This document shows positions 25,802 to 34,951 of a DNA stretch of 46,187 bases, piece by piece. Numbering within the stretch: position 1 is the stretch's first letter; the number at the start of each line of letters is the position of its first letter. Source of the DNA: Polyangiaceae bacterium (GTDB lineage: Bacteria; Myxococcota_A; Polyangia; Polyangiales; Polyangiaceae); contig JAICQQ010000045.1 in NCBI GenBank assembly GCA_025937785.1, forward strand, positions 1-46,187, read 5' to 3'. A model generated the notes under the pieces. The model was not told the DNA's origin and made no database searches. It saw only the letters and a program-made list of their open reading frames with translations. The translations under genes and the position numbers were made by a program.

Positions 25802-26515
25802 ATGAATTGCTCAAAAAAGACGGTAACGCGTGCCTTGGTCTTCGCTCTCGTGCCAGCAAGCTTGTGGTCCTTCGCCTGCGACCGACGCGGCGAGGGCGAC
25901 GACATGAACAAGGCCGACGAGCACAACGAAGCCGCAGAGAATGCGCGAGCGCGGGCACAAACGCCAGGCACCGAGCCATCGCCGACGCCGATCAACCCGC
26001 TGCCCTCGCCCGTCGAACCACCGAAGCCTACCGAGACCGGCTCGACTCCCATCGACGACGACGCTGACGCAAAGGCCGAGCTCAAGGCTGCCGATGGCGA
26101 GGACGCCGAGGTCGAGGCCAAGTTCTACGCCGTCAACGGTGGGGTGAGGGTGGTGGCCGAAGTCGAGGACGCGAAGCCAGGAAAGCACGGCTTCCATGTC
26201 CACGAGAAGGGCGACTGCAGCGACCTCAAGGGCAAGAGCATGGGCGCCCACTTCTCGCCCGAGAAACACGATCACGCGCTACCCACCGAAGCGGGCACCA
26301 AGCACCTGGGTGACCTAGGGAACGTGACGGTCGACGACAAAGGGGACGGCCGCGTCGAGATCACGGTTCCTGGCGCGACGCTCGAACCCAACGGCGCGAC
26401 GTCGTTCTTGGGGAAGGCTCTGGTGTTTCACCTGGGCGAAGACACCGGCAAAAACAAGCAACCGTCGGGTGGATCCGGCGACCCCATCGCCTGCGGCGTG
26501 ATCGAAAAGACCTGA
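25802..26515 (+). CDS. sodC: Cu/Zn superoxide dismutase, lipoprotein
   Basis: 237 residues. The signal segment ends LWSFAC (C26), so it is probably a periplasmic lipoprotein. A Pro/Thr/Glu-rich linker (about 27-95) precedes the SOD domain. Metal ligands are visible: H132 and H134 (GFHVHE), H150 (GAHFS), H156/H158, H168 and D171 (KHLGDLG), and H210. The disulfide cysteines are C138 and C231. The arginine that guides superoxide to copper, normally in GSRxACGVI, is replaced: here GDPIACGVI has Pro228. The ATG has GAGGAGA upstream. nuoD follows after three bases. Confidence 0.92.
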   Translation: MNCSKKTVTRALVFALVPASLWSFACDRRGEGDDMNKADEHNEAAENARARAQTPGTEPSPTPINPLPSPVEPPKPTETGSTPIDDDADAKAELKAADGEDAEVEAKFYAVNGGVRVVAEVEDAKPGKHGFHVHEKGDCSDLKGKSMGAHFSPEKHDHALPTEAGTKHLGDLGNVTVDDKGDGRVEITVPGATLEPNGATSFLGKALVFHLGEDTGKNKQPSGGSGDPIACGVIEKT

Positions 26516-26518
26516 CGC

Positions 26519-27733
26519 GTGGAGCCTCTCGACCAAGCGCTGGAGGCATCGGCTCTGGAGCTCAGCTCCGAGCCGATGCTCCTGAATCTGGGGCCTTCGC
26601 ACCCCGCTATGCATGGCACCGTGCGCATCGTGCTCGAGCTGAGCGGTGAAACCGTGGTGCACGCCGACGTGCAGATCGGCTACTTGCATCGCGGTTTCGA
26701 AAAGATGTGCGAGCGGGGCACGTGGGGCCAGGTGTTTCCCTACGTCGACCGCTGCAACTACGTGTCACCAATGCTGAACAACGTCGGCTTCGCGCTGGCG
26801 TGCGAGAAGCTTTTGGGCGTCACGGTCCCAGTGCGAAGCCAGTGGTATCGCATGATCCTGGGGGAGCTCTCGCGCATCACCGATCATCTGACCTGCGATG
26901 GTGCGATGGCGATGGAGCTCGGTGCGTTCACGCCGTTCTTGTGGATGACGCGCGCGCGCGAGTTCATCTACGATCTGCTCGAAGAAGAGACCGGGGCGCG
27001 CCTGACTTACAGCTTCGACCGGGTCGGCGGCATGGCGTTGCCGCCCACTGCCGGCTTCAAAGACACGGCGCGTGCCGTCCTCGAGCAAGTGCAGGAGGCG
27101 ATCGGCGAGGTCGAACGGCTCTTGCTCGGCAATCGCATCTTCCTCGACCGTCTCGAAAACGTCGGCGTCATGAGCCCCGAAGACGCAATTTCATTGGGAT
27201 GGACGGGCCCGTGCTTGCGCGCTAGCGGGGTGCCCTACGACGTGCGCAAGGCTCACCCCTACCTGAAGTACGACGAGGTAGACTTCGAAGTCCCGGTCGG
27301 AACAACAGGAGATTGTTACGACCGCTTCGTCGTGCGCCTGGAGGAGATCAAGCAGAGCATCCGCATCATCCGCCAATCGCTCGATCGCATGCCGGACAGC
27401 GGACCCATGCACATCGACGACCCCAACGTGGTGTTGCCGCCCAAAGACGAGGTGTACCGCACCATCGAAGGCACCATCCAACATTTCAAGATAGTCATGG
27501 AAGGCATCAAACTGCCGGCCGGAGAAGTGTATTCGTACACCGAAGGCGGCAACGGCGAACTTGGCTTCTACCTGGTGAGCGACGGCAGCGGCACTCCTTA
27601 CAGGGTGCGGATCCGGCCGCCCTGCTTCTTCACTACCTCTGGCCTAGAACGGTTGATCACCGGGCACATGCTGCCGGACATCGTCCCTTGCTTCGGGTCC
27701 ATCAATATGGTGGGCGGCGAGTGCGACCACTGA
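26519..27733 (+). CDS. nuoD: NADH-quinone oxidoreductase subunit D
   Basis: A 404-residue 49-kDa subunit of respiratory complex I, which helps form the quinone site. NLGPSHPAMHGTVRIVLELSGE, HADVQIGYLHRGFEK, YPYVDRCNY-like FPYVDRCNYVSPM and the C-terminal GSINMVGGECDH are family hallmarks, and the length is complete. The GTG start lies three bases after the sodC stop. No other nuo gene is nearby, so this copy is separated from a complex I operon. Its last codons and stop are duplicated as a 13-bp tandem repeat. Confidence 0.94.
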   Translation: MEPLDQALEASALELSSEPMLLNLGPSHPAMHGTVRIVLELSGETVVHADVQIGYLHRGFEKMCERGTWGQVFPYVDRCNYVSPMLNNVGFALACEKLLGVTVPVRSQWYRMILGELSRITDHLTCDGAMAMELGAFTPFLWMTRAREFIYDLLEEETGARLTYSFDRVGGMALPPTAGFKDTARAVLEQVQEAIGEVERLLLGNRIFLDRLENVGVMSPEDAISLGWTGPCLRASGVPYDVRKAHPYLKYDEVDFEVPVGTTGDCYDRFVVRLEEIKQSIRIIRQSLDRMPDSGPMHIDDPNVVLPPKDEVYRTIEGTIQHFKIVMEGIKLPAGEVYSYTEGGNGELGFYLVSDGSGTPYRVRIRPPCFFTTSGLERLITGHMLPDIVPCFGSINMVGGECDH

Positions 27734-27746
27734 GTGCGACCACTGA
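27721..27746 (+). repeat. 13-bp tandem duplication across the nuoD stop codon
   Basis: GTGCGACCACTGA occurs at 27721-27733 (including the stop) and again immediately at 27734-27746. It is harmless to the protein, since the first copy already ends the frame. Confidence 0.95.
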
Positions 27747-27764
27747 GTTCCGCGCCTTGGGCGT

Positions 27765-28277
27765 TCATTCCGGCGCAGAGAACGCCATGACGAGGGCGTC
27801 CTCAGACCAAGCGCGGTGCGCCTCGAGCTCCTTGTGGCGCCGGATCAACACGCGCGTCAGAGCTTCCAGCTCAGCTTGCGCGAAGACCTGTCGGACCATC
27901 GGAAACAAAGTCGCCTCCTCTTCGGTGATGTGGTGCTCGACCGAGTCTTTGAGCACCCTCACCTTCCGAGTAAACTCGACGGACGCGGGCGCGAGCGCTT
28001 CCAGCTCTTTCAAGAGCGCCTTGGTCACCTCGTGTTCTCCACGAGCCGCCCGGTAGATACGTTGGCCGTGCTTGCTGTCGACGGCAGCCTCGAGCGCCGG
28101 GTAGACGATCTCCTCTTCGAGCAGCATGTGGTGGTATAGTTCGCTCTCCAACTCTTCCAGCCGTTGCCGGCGGGTCTTGATCGAGCGCTCGGTAGTGGCC
28201 ATCAGCGCGTCGAGCAGGCGGAGGGCGGAACGGTGTTGCTCTTCGAGAAACGAAACGAGTCTGGGATGTGTGGCCAT
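27765..28277 (-). CDS. Hemerythrin HHE-domain protein
   Basis: A 170-residue four-helix-bundle protein expected to bind a di-iron centre. Candidate ligands are H15, H49/H50 with E54, H82, and H115/H116 with E119, each on a separate helix (EEQHRS, YHHMLLEEE, GEHEVT, VEHHITEEE). Such proteins sense or buffer oxygen, NO or iron. The start at 28277 is supported by family length. It is convergent with nuoD. Confidence 0.85.
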   Translation of the reverse strand: MATHPRLVSFLEEQHRSALRLLDALMATTERSIKTRRQRLEELESELYHHMLLEEEIVYPALEAAVDSKHGQRIYRAARGEHEVTKALLKELEALAPASVEFTRKVRVLKDSVEHHITEEEATLFPMVRQVFAQAELEALTRVLIRRHKELEAHRAWSEDALVMAFSAPE

Positions 28278-28439
28278 TTTTCCTACGTGCAGAGGTGAAA
28301 AGCACGGCCCGTGCCAGGCTGCAGCGGGGCGGCTCGCTCTCGTCCGGGCCGCCGTCAGTCCCCGTGAACCTTTCAGCCACGTGACCGTGACCCCGCAACG
28401 TCTCTACAGCACTTCGGATTAAGCGGTAGCACCACCGTG

Positions 28440-28463
28440 CTGGGAAAATCCCCCTTCTCCCAG
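28440..28463. terminator. Weak stem-loop in the gap after the GH13 gene
   Basis: CTGGGA at 28440-28445 pairs with TCCCAG at 28458-28463 across a 12-base loop. It lies just past the end of the minus-strand GH13 gene. There is no T-run, so termination is only a possibility. Confidence 0.3.
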
Positions 28464-28519
28464 TAGGGCACACGCGCACATCCGCGTCCCCCCAGCCGCC
28501 AGCTCGTGCCCGGGCGCGG

Positions 28520-29791
28520 TCAGCGCTCGGTCACGAACACCAGACCCTCGCCGGGGCGCAGATCGTACTCGAAGGGCTCGGGCAAGTGCTCCAGGGGGTT
28601 CTCCGGCGACACACACAGCAGGGGCCGACTGGATTGGACGAGATCGCGCAAGCGGTCCACCCGGAAGTAGTTGCGGTGATTGGGGTCCTTGTTCAGCACG
28701 ATCAGCGCCTCGCGCGGGCGGCTCGTGGTGGAGCCCTTCCAGAGCACGAGAACGTTGTCGTTCTCGCGGTACTGCAGCACATGAGTGGGCGCATCTTCCT
28801 GGAACACCGCGTAGGTGCGCTTCACGGCGTTGGTGCGGGCGATGAAGTCGGTGAGATCGAGGCTCGGTTGCTCCCAGTGATCGGGGCGAGTCTCGACGAC
28901 GTGAAGCCGCCGGCGGAAGCCGTACTCGTAGCCGATCGGCATGAGCACCCCGCCCGAGAACAGCGCGGCAAACAGATAACGCTGCCTGAGTGTGCTCTCG
29001 GGGGACCGGGCTTCGGCAGCCAGCCGCTCCGTATCATGACTTTCGGGAAAGCCGATCGATGGGCACGTCGCACGCGTCAGGTTGTACTGTTCGATCAGCC
29101 AGTGAGCTTGAAAGTCCCACCACTTGCCGCTGTTGAAGATGTAGTCGAAGCCGGCTTCGGCGGTGTCCACGGTCTCGTCGGGGGTGTTGCCGAGGGTCTC
29201 GGCCGTGAACACGATGTCGGGGTCCTGACGCCGCGCATCCATGATGATCGCCCGCCAGACGTCTTGCGGCACCTGGTAGGCAGCGTCGCAGCGAAATCCG
29301 TTGAAACCCAATTTGGTCAACCATTCGACGACGCCGCGGAAGTACTTCTGTAGGCCTTCACGATCGCGCGAGTGTTTCCAGTCGAGCTTGGCCAGGTCCT
29401 TCCAAAAGACCTGATGCCCATCCTCCATCGCGGAGGGGTTCAAGACCTTGCCGTTCTCGGTGAGGTACCACTCCGGGTGCTGGCGAACGAGCGGTGAATC
29501 GTAAGCCGTATGGTTGACGACGAGGTCGACCATCACCTTCAGCCCGAGCTCGTTGGCGCGCGCCAGCATCTGCGCGAGCTGTTCGGTGGGGGCGAGCCCC
29601 GATGTGGGATCGATCAAGAGCGGATTCAGATCGAAGTAGTCAGCGATGCTGTACAGACTGCCCGACTCGCCTGGTCGCTGGATGGGGTTCACGAAGATCC
29701 AGTCGAAGCCCATGGAGGCCGCTCGCTCGAGGTGCGCCTCCCACTTGGTGAATGGGCCAAGCAGGGTGGGGAATATCTGGTAAACGATCAT
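28520..29791 (-). CDS. GH13 alpha-amylase family glycoside hydrolase
   Basis: A 423-residue cytosolic (no signal peptide) TIM-barrel enzyme on alpha-glucans. The conserved regions are VMVDLVVNHTA (region I), GFRCDAA (nucleophile D169), FTAETLG (acid/base E198) and PESHDTERL (transition-state stabiliser D253). A short beta domain with LIVLNKDPN follows. Compact length and the AETLGNTPDE segment recall maltosyltransferase-like GH13 groups, but the large extra domains of GlgE are missing. It probably acts on glycogen, trehalose-derived or maltodextrin substrates. Confidence 0.88.
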   Translation of the reverse strand: MIVYQIFPTLLGPFTKWEAHLERAASMGFDWIFVNPIQRPGESGSLYSIADYFDLNPLLIDPTSGLAPTEQLAQMLARANELGLKVMVDLVVNHTAYDSPLVRQHPEWYLTENGKVLNPSAMEDGHQVFWKDLAKLDWKHSRDREGLQKYFRGVVEWLTKLGFNGFRCDAAYQVPQDVWRAIIMDARRQDPDIVFTAETLGNTPDETVDTAEAGFDYIFNSGKWWDFQAHWLIEQYNLTRATCPSIGFPESHDTERLAAEARSPESTLRQRYLFAALFSGGVLMPIGYEYGFRRRLHVVETRPDHWEQPSLDLTDFIARTNAVKRTYAVFQEDAPTHVLQYRENDNVLVLWKGSTTSRPREALIVLNKDPNHRNYFRVDRLRDLVQSSRPLLCVSPENPLEHLPEPFEYDLRPGEGLVFVTER

Positions 29792-30045
29792 AGGTGGCCC
29801 CTTTTACTGCGCTTCCAACGCGGCTACCAGCGCGTGCCACTCGAGGGCGTGAACCGGCGCCCGCCTCGAGCAGGCCGTGTCAATCTGCGCCGCTGTGGAA
29901 ATGCTGCCGCCACGATCCGGGCGCCAGTCCCGCAACGTGAGCGTAAACAGCCACGAGAGCGACCCTGCTCGAAGCGTGTGGACTCACTCTTGCAGGACGC
30001 CACGGTAGCCTGAGCAACGAGCGAACCCAGTGACGAGGCAAGCCA

Positions 30046-31155
30046 GTGCCGAGCAAAGCCGACCCCAAACTCATGGCCTGCAAACGACGCGCGTTCCTGG
30101 CAGGCGTGGCCCTCGCCGCGTGTGAGAGCCGCAGCGACGTTGCTTCCTCCACGGCGGGCGTGCCGAGAGCCATCCCCGAGGGGGGGCCGGTAGCCACGAA
30201 TGCCCCACCCACCCTCAGCCCCGCGAGGACCGAAGCGAGCCAGGGCCCCGTGCCCCGCCGCCCGCTCGGCCTCACGGAAGAGCAAGTGTCGGCGATCGGG
30301 CTCGGCGGCTTCCACCTGGGGATCCCCACAGAAGCCGAGGCGATCCGCATCATGCACCGCGCCATCGACGAAGGCATCACCTTCTTCGACAACTGCTGGG
30401 ATTATCACGGGGGCGAGAGCGAGCGCCGCATGGGCAAGGCGCTCGCCGACGGCAGGCGCGACAAGGTCTTCTTGATGACCAAAGTCGACGGCAGGACCCA
30501 AGAGGCGGCGGCGCGTCAACTCGAAGATTCGCTGCACCGGCTGCGTACCGATCGCATCGACCTGGTTCAGATTCACGAGGTCATTCGCGAGAAGGACCCG
30601 GGGTGGGTGTTCGGCAAGGACGGCGCCATCGAAGCGCTGAGGGTCGCACAGAAGGCGGGCAAGCTGCGCTTCATCGGCTTTACGGGGCACAAGTCGCCCG
30701 AGATTCATCTCGAGATGCTGCGCACCGCGAAGGCTAACGATTTTCGCTTCGATACGGTGCAGATGCCACTCAACGTGATGGACCCGCATTTCAAGAGTTT
30801 CGAAAAGAAGGTGTTGCCGCTACTCACGGAACAGCACGTCGGTGTCTTGGGTATGAAGCCCCTCGGGTCCGGTGACATTCTCAAGAGCGGCGCGGTCAGC
30901 GCGGAAGACTGTCTGCGCTACGCGCTCAGCCTGCCGACATCGGTAGTGATCACCGGCTGCGACAGCATGCAGATCTTGGAGCAAGCGCTGAGAGTGGCGC
31001 GCGGCTTCCGCCCGCTCGACGAGAGCGCGCGCCTGGCCCTGCTCGACAGGACCCGCCCGTTGGGTGAAGCAGGCAAGTTCGAAGCCTTCAAAACGAGTGA
31101 GCGATTCGACGCGACCAGCAGGAACCCACACTGGCTGACGGGCGGCACGCTCTAG
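30046..31155 (+). CDS. Aldo/keto reductase with Tat/lipoprotein-like leader
   Basis: 369 residues. The N-terminus CKRRAFLAGVALAAC combines a twin-arginine-like pair with a lipobox cysteine (C26), suggesting export after folding. A Pro/Ala linker precedes an AKR barrel with the catalytic tetrad D115, Y120 (DNCWDY), K146 (MTK) and H177 (IHE), and GFTGH. It resembles the membrane-anchored AKRs annotated as Tat-exported oxidoreductases. The GTG start at 30046 has GAGG upstream; ATG 30073 is an alternative. The substrate is unknown. Confidence 0.85.
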   Translation: MPSKADPKLMACKRRAFLAGVALAACESRSDVASSTAGVPRAIPEGGPVATNAPPTLSPARTEASQGPVPRRPLGLTEEQVSAIGLGGFHLGIPTEAEAIRIMHRAIDEGITFFDNCWDYHGGESERRMGKALADGRRDKVFLMTKVDGRTQEAAARQLEDSLHRLRTDRIDLVQIHEVIREKDPGWVFGKDGAIEALRVAQKAGKLRFIGFTGHKSPEIHLEMLRTAKANDFRFDTVQMPLNVMDPHFKSFEKKVLPLLTEQHVGVLGMKPLGSGDILKSGAVSAEDCLRYALSLPTSVVITGCDSMQILEQALRVARGFRPLDESARLALLDRTRPLGEAGKFEAFKTSERFDATSRNPHWLTGGTL

Positions 31156-31415
31156 TGTGCCGGTAGTGTTTCGCCCATAGCGATGCGAAGCCAAGCCCGG
31201 CCCATAAGCCTACGATGCTCTTTTCGTGAGTAGTTCCTCGGGCGGGTCGCGAGAAAAAGCGAGCCTCCGAAATAAGCCCCTCGACGAGTGGGCATCACGT
31301 AGCGGGACGCAGGTCCCCGATGCTTTTGGGCAGCAAAATTTGGGAGCAACTGACTGGGATCGCCGGCTGAACCCGGCTCTGCCCGCCGTTGGCCCCTCAT
31401 CTATCGGAGGAATTC

Positions 31416-32438
31416 ATGAGAAAAGTACCCTGGCTTGTATTTGGCGCACTCGGCGTGGGAGCGATCCTCGCCGGCGCCTGCGGCGGTGACGACGATGGGG
31501 GCAGCGGTTCCGACGGCGACACCACGTCCGGCGGCGGCACGACCAGCTCGACCACCAGCCCGAACAACACATCGAACAACACCGTCGGTGGCACCAACAG
31601 CACCACCGGTAGGCCCACCACCACCACCACCGGCTCGAGCACCACGACGGGCGCGGCAGGCGGCGGCAGCGGCGGCGAAGGCGGCGGTGCAGGTGGCGGT
31701 GGCGAAGGCGGCATGGGCGGCGAAGCCCCCGCGCGCCCGAGCTGCACGGAGATCCCGAGCCGGGCCTTCGAAGCCGACGGGGTCGATGCCGACGACTTCA
31801 GCATCTCGAGCCCCGAGTTCGACAACTGCGAGCCGATGCCCGCGAACACGACCTGCGAAGGCAAGCTCTTCCCCAAGAGCGAGTCGCCCGAGCTGACCTG
31901 GACCGAAGGGCCCGAGGGCACGCTGAGCTACGCCATCAGCTTCACCGACGTGACGATCCTCGAAACGCGCGACCCTGGTGACCCGACGTACAACCAGGGC
32001 TATCACTACGTGATCTGGGATATCCCCGCAGACACGCTGAGCCTCCCCGCCGAGCTCGGCTCTGGCTTCGAGGTCGACGAGATCGAGGGCGCGCTGCAGT
32101 GGGCTCCCTTCAACGACTATGGCTACATGGGACCCTGCGCCAACTTCCCCAATCCAGAAACGGGTGAGGTGCCCGAGGTCATCAACGACGATAGCTACTC
32201 CTTCACCATCTACGCCTTGGACGTCGTCAGCCTGCCAATCCCAGGGCCCGTCGAGGGACGCAGCTTCCCTCGCGTGATGGATGATTTGTTGAAGGAGACC
32301 GCTCTCGCCGCCGTCGAATACCGCGGCACCTCGAACGCGCTGGCGAGCTCGGCCGAAGGCGTGTTCCCGCCAATGTTCGACGTTCCGTGTCCCGCCGAAG
32401 GCGAACAGCCCGAAGGCTGCCTCTCCGCCGACGAGTAA
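31416..32438 (+). CDS. PEBP/YbhB-family lipoprotein
   Basis: 340 residues, with a strong ribosome binding site CGGAGG. The signal peptide ends AGAC (C22), then about 85 residues of Thr/Ser/Asn/Gly linker. The phosphatidylethanolamine-binding-protein fold follows: PELTWTEGPEGTLSYAISFTD, HYVIWDIPADT, and the anion-site region YMGPCANFPNPETG with YSFTIYALD. Likely on the cell surface or in the periplasm; PEBP members bind small anions or lipids. The function here is unknown. Confidence 0.85.
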   Translation: MRKVPWLVFGALGVGAILAGACGGDDDGGSGSDGDTTSGGGTTSSTTSPNNTSNNTVGGTNSTTGRPTTTTTGSSTTTGAAGGGSGGEGGGAGGGGEGGMGGEAPARPSCTEIPSRAFEADGVDADDFSISSPEFDNCEPMPANTTCEGKLFPKSESPELTWTEGPEGTLSYAISFTDVTILETRDPGDPTYNQGYHYVIWDIPADTLSLPAELGSGFEVDEIEGALQWAPFNDYGYMGPCANFPNPETGEVPEVINDDSYSFTIYALDVVSLPIPGPVEGRSFPRVMDDLLKETALAAVEYRGTSNALASSAEGVFPPMFDVPCPAEGEQPEGCLSADE

Positions 32439-32637
32439 AGCGCGAGGGGAAACTGGAGCCAGGGCAGGCGTACATCGAAAGGTGCCGCGCCTGCCTTTTG
32501 GCGCTTTGTAGGGTCAACCTCGCAGCGGATCGACCTGGCCCGATTCCGCACCCAACCCACTCGGTTGACACCCCGCCTCCAGTCGAAGACAGTCGAGGAG
32601 CCAAGCTGTTCGAACCGTAGGAAAAGGAACGCGATTC

Positions 32638-33090
32638 ATGCGAAGGCTCGTCTCCCCTCACCGCCTGTTTCCCATCGTTGGGCTATGGCTGGCTGTCGCT
32701 GCGAGCGGCTGCGCCGGCCCGAACTCCGTCGCGGCGGGCGCTCCGCGCATCCCGTTCGAGCAGTTGAATCAAAAGCAGCACGCTGCTCAGTTGATGGGGC
32801 TCGGCGAGCAACCGGTAGTCGTTCACTTCAAGGAAGGCCAGGAGATCCCGTTCAACTTCGTGCTGGACTCGCGCCTGCTCGCGCTTACCCCACCCGAAAT
32901 GAAGCTGCGCGTGAAGACCGCCTTCTTCTTGCTCCTGCGCGCCGATGGTCCGCCGCTGTTGAGCGAGGACGGTGTGGAGTTCGAAGAACAACCGAAGAAT
33001 AGCTTCATGCTCGGCTTCGCCGTGGAACGGGACAAACCACCTGCCCTCAATCTGAGGCTCGGGGTTCGCTCGAACCAACCCGAGGAGTGA
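32638..33090 (+). CDS. Small lipoprotein, unknown
   Basis: 150 residues. Signal segment ends AASGC (C25); AAGGA-like sequence precedes the ATG. No domain is recognised. The mature part has strands (PVVVHFKEGQEIPFNFVLDS, MKLRVKTAFFLLLRADG, LNLRLGVRSN) suggesting a small beta-rich domain. It is flanked by the PEBP lipoprotein and multicopper oxidase genes, with gaps of about 200 bp on both sides. Confidence 0.75.
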   Translation: MRRLVSPHRLFPIVGLWLAVAASGCAGPNSVAAGAPRIPFEQLNQKQHAAQLMGLGEQPVVVHFKEGQEIPFNFVLDSRLLALTPPEMKLRVKTAFFLLLRADGPPLLSEDGVEFEEQPKNSFMLGFAVERDKPPALNLRLGVRSNQPEE

Positions 33091-33324
33091 CTGCACCGGC
33101 GACCTACAGGGTGCTGACAGTTTCGTAAACACCCTGGCTGCCACTCGCTATCGCGCAAGAAATCCCCCGCCGCGCCCAAGACCCGCAAGGTTTTCCGGAG
33201 CGAGCCACTAGTTGCAAGGATCGGCTGTGGCTCGAATGGCCGTCGTAGCAGCGGTTTCTCCGTCAAACGGCGGCTGCAGGAGCGGCTCGTCGAGGACGGT
33301 ACGTGGCTTGCTATAGATCGCTCG

Positions 33325-34797
33325 ATGCGTTCGCGGCGCTGGTCGTGGCTTGCTTGGATCGTCTGGGTGACTGCTTGTTCGTGCTCTGGTTCGCGGGGGG
33401 AGACCAGCGCGAAGAGCCAGCCGAGCCCGCAACCGATCGATTGGGAGGCAGAGTTGCGGCTACCCGCAGCCGAGGATCTCGCCTCGGACCCCCACGTGTT
33501 CGAGACGCAACTGACGGCGTCGGTCGTGAGCCTGGAGATCCTCCAAGGGCTTCCGACCGAAGTTTACGCGTACAATGGCAGCGTCCCCGGACCGGAGATT
33601 CGCGTCGCGAAGGGGAATAGAGTGGTGGTGCATTTCACCAACGATCTGCCCGAGCCGACCACGATTCATTGGCACGGCGTGCGCGTTCCCAACGACGTCG
33701 ACGGAGTTCCTGGCGTATCGCAGCCCGAGGTGCAGCCCGGCGAAACCTACACCTACGACTTCATCGCGCCCGATGCGGGCACCTTTTGGTACCACCCCCA
33801 CGTGCGCTCAGCGGAGCAGGTCGGGGCCGGCTTGTATGGTTCCTTCATCGTCACCGATCCGAACGAACCTTCGGACTTGGGCGATGAACTCAGCCTGGTG
33901 CTCAGCGACATCGCCCTCGAGGAGGACGGTCAGCTCGACACCTCGCTCCTGGGTGGTGCCACCGAGCTGCTGTTCGGGCGTGAGGGGAACGTGCTGCTGG
34001 TGAACGGCAAGGTCGATCCCAAGTTGATCGCGCTCGGTGGTCGGCGCCAGCGCTGGCGGGTGATCAACGCAGCGCGCACGCGCTACTACCAGCTGGCGAT
34101 CGCGGGCCACGACTTCCTGCGTTTTGGCGGCGACGGCGGGATGATCGAAGAGCCAGTCCGGCAAGATACGATCGTGCTGGCTCCTAGCGAGCGGGCCGAG
34201 GTGATCTTCACGCCCAGCGCTGCTCCAGGAGCCACGCTGCCGGTACGCTGGGTTCCCTACGACCGAGGCTTCGGCAGCACCATTCGCGATGAGGTCGAGG
34301 TGATGCGTATCGAGCTCGCCGACCAGGCGCCGTTCGTGGACGCGCCCCTGCCACCGCTCCGTCGAACCATCGAACCCATCGACGTGGCCTCTGCGCGGGA
34401 GGTGCTGCTCGAGCTGACGCAGAACAACCTCGAAGACGGCACGTTCGCGCTCGGCATCAATGGCATTCCGTCCTGGGAAGCGCCCCCGCTGCACGCCGAC
34501 CTGGGCGAGACCCAGGTCTGGACCTTCAAGAATACCATCGACTTCGCGCACCCCATGCACCTGCACGGCTTCTTCTTTCAGGTGCTGTCCATGGACGGTG
34601 TGCCCCCCGCCGTGAGGGAATGGAAGGACACGGTGGACGTTCACGTCGACGGTGAAACCAAGATCGCGGTGCACTTCGACGAGCGCCCCGGCATGTGGAT
34701 GCTCCACTGTCACATCTTGGATCACGCAGAATCCGGGATGATGACGATGGTCCACGTCGGCGACGGTGATCCTGGTGCCGGCGCTCCGAAGCACTGA
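33325..34797 (+). CDS. Multicopper oxidase lipoprotein
   Basis: A 490-residue three-cupredoxin oxidase. A signal segment ends VTACSC, so it is likely anchored in the envelope. All four copper motifs are present: HWHG (115-118), HPH (157-159), HPMHLHG starting at H409, and HCHILDHAESGM starting at H461, which supplies the type 1 and trinuclear ligands. It oxidises a metal ion or phenolic/organic substrate while reducing oxygen to water. There is no Met-rich segment as in CueO, so copper oxidase function is not favoured over other substrates. Confidence 0.93.
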   Translation: MRSRRWSWLAWIVWVTACSCSGSRGETSAKSQPSPQPIDWEAELRLPAAEDLASDPHVFETQLTASVVSLEILQGLPTEVYAYNGSVPGPEIRVAKGNRVVVHFTNDLPEPTTIHWHGVRVPNDVDGVPGVSQPEVQPGETYTYDFIAPDAGTFWYHPHVRSAEQVGAGLYGSFIVTDPNEPSDLGDELSLVLSDIALEEDGQLDTSLLGGATELLFGREGNVLLVNGKVDPKLIALGGRRQRWRVINAARTRYYQLAIAGHDFLRFGGDGGMIEEPVRQDTIVLAPSERAEVIFTPSAAPGATLPVRWVPYDRGFGSTIRDEVEVMRIELADQAPFVDAPLPPLRRTIEPIDVASAREVLLELTQNNLEDGTFALGINGIPSWEAPPLHADLGETQVWTFKNTIDFAHPMHLHGFFFQVLSMDGVPPAVREWKDTVDVHVDGETKIAVHFDERPGMWMLHCHILDHAESGMMTMVHVGDGDPGAGAPKH

Positions 34798-34951
34798 TTC
34801 CGAGCACGGGTGGTCGCCGATTCTTTCCCGCTCGACGGCGCCAGCGTGCGATGAAGCTTCAGGTTTCGGTGCCCGACCGTCAAACCTGTCGACAGCAGGC
34901 GCGCGAGAGGCGACCATGTGCGGACCATTCACGGCAGAGGGAGGTCCGATC

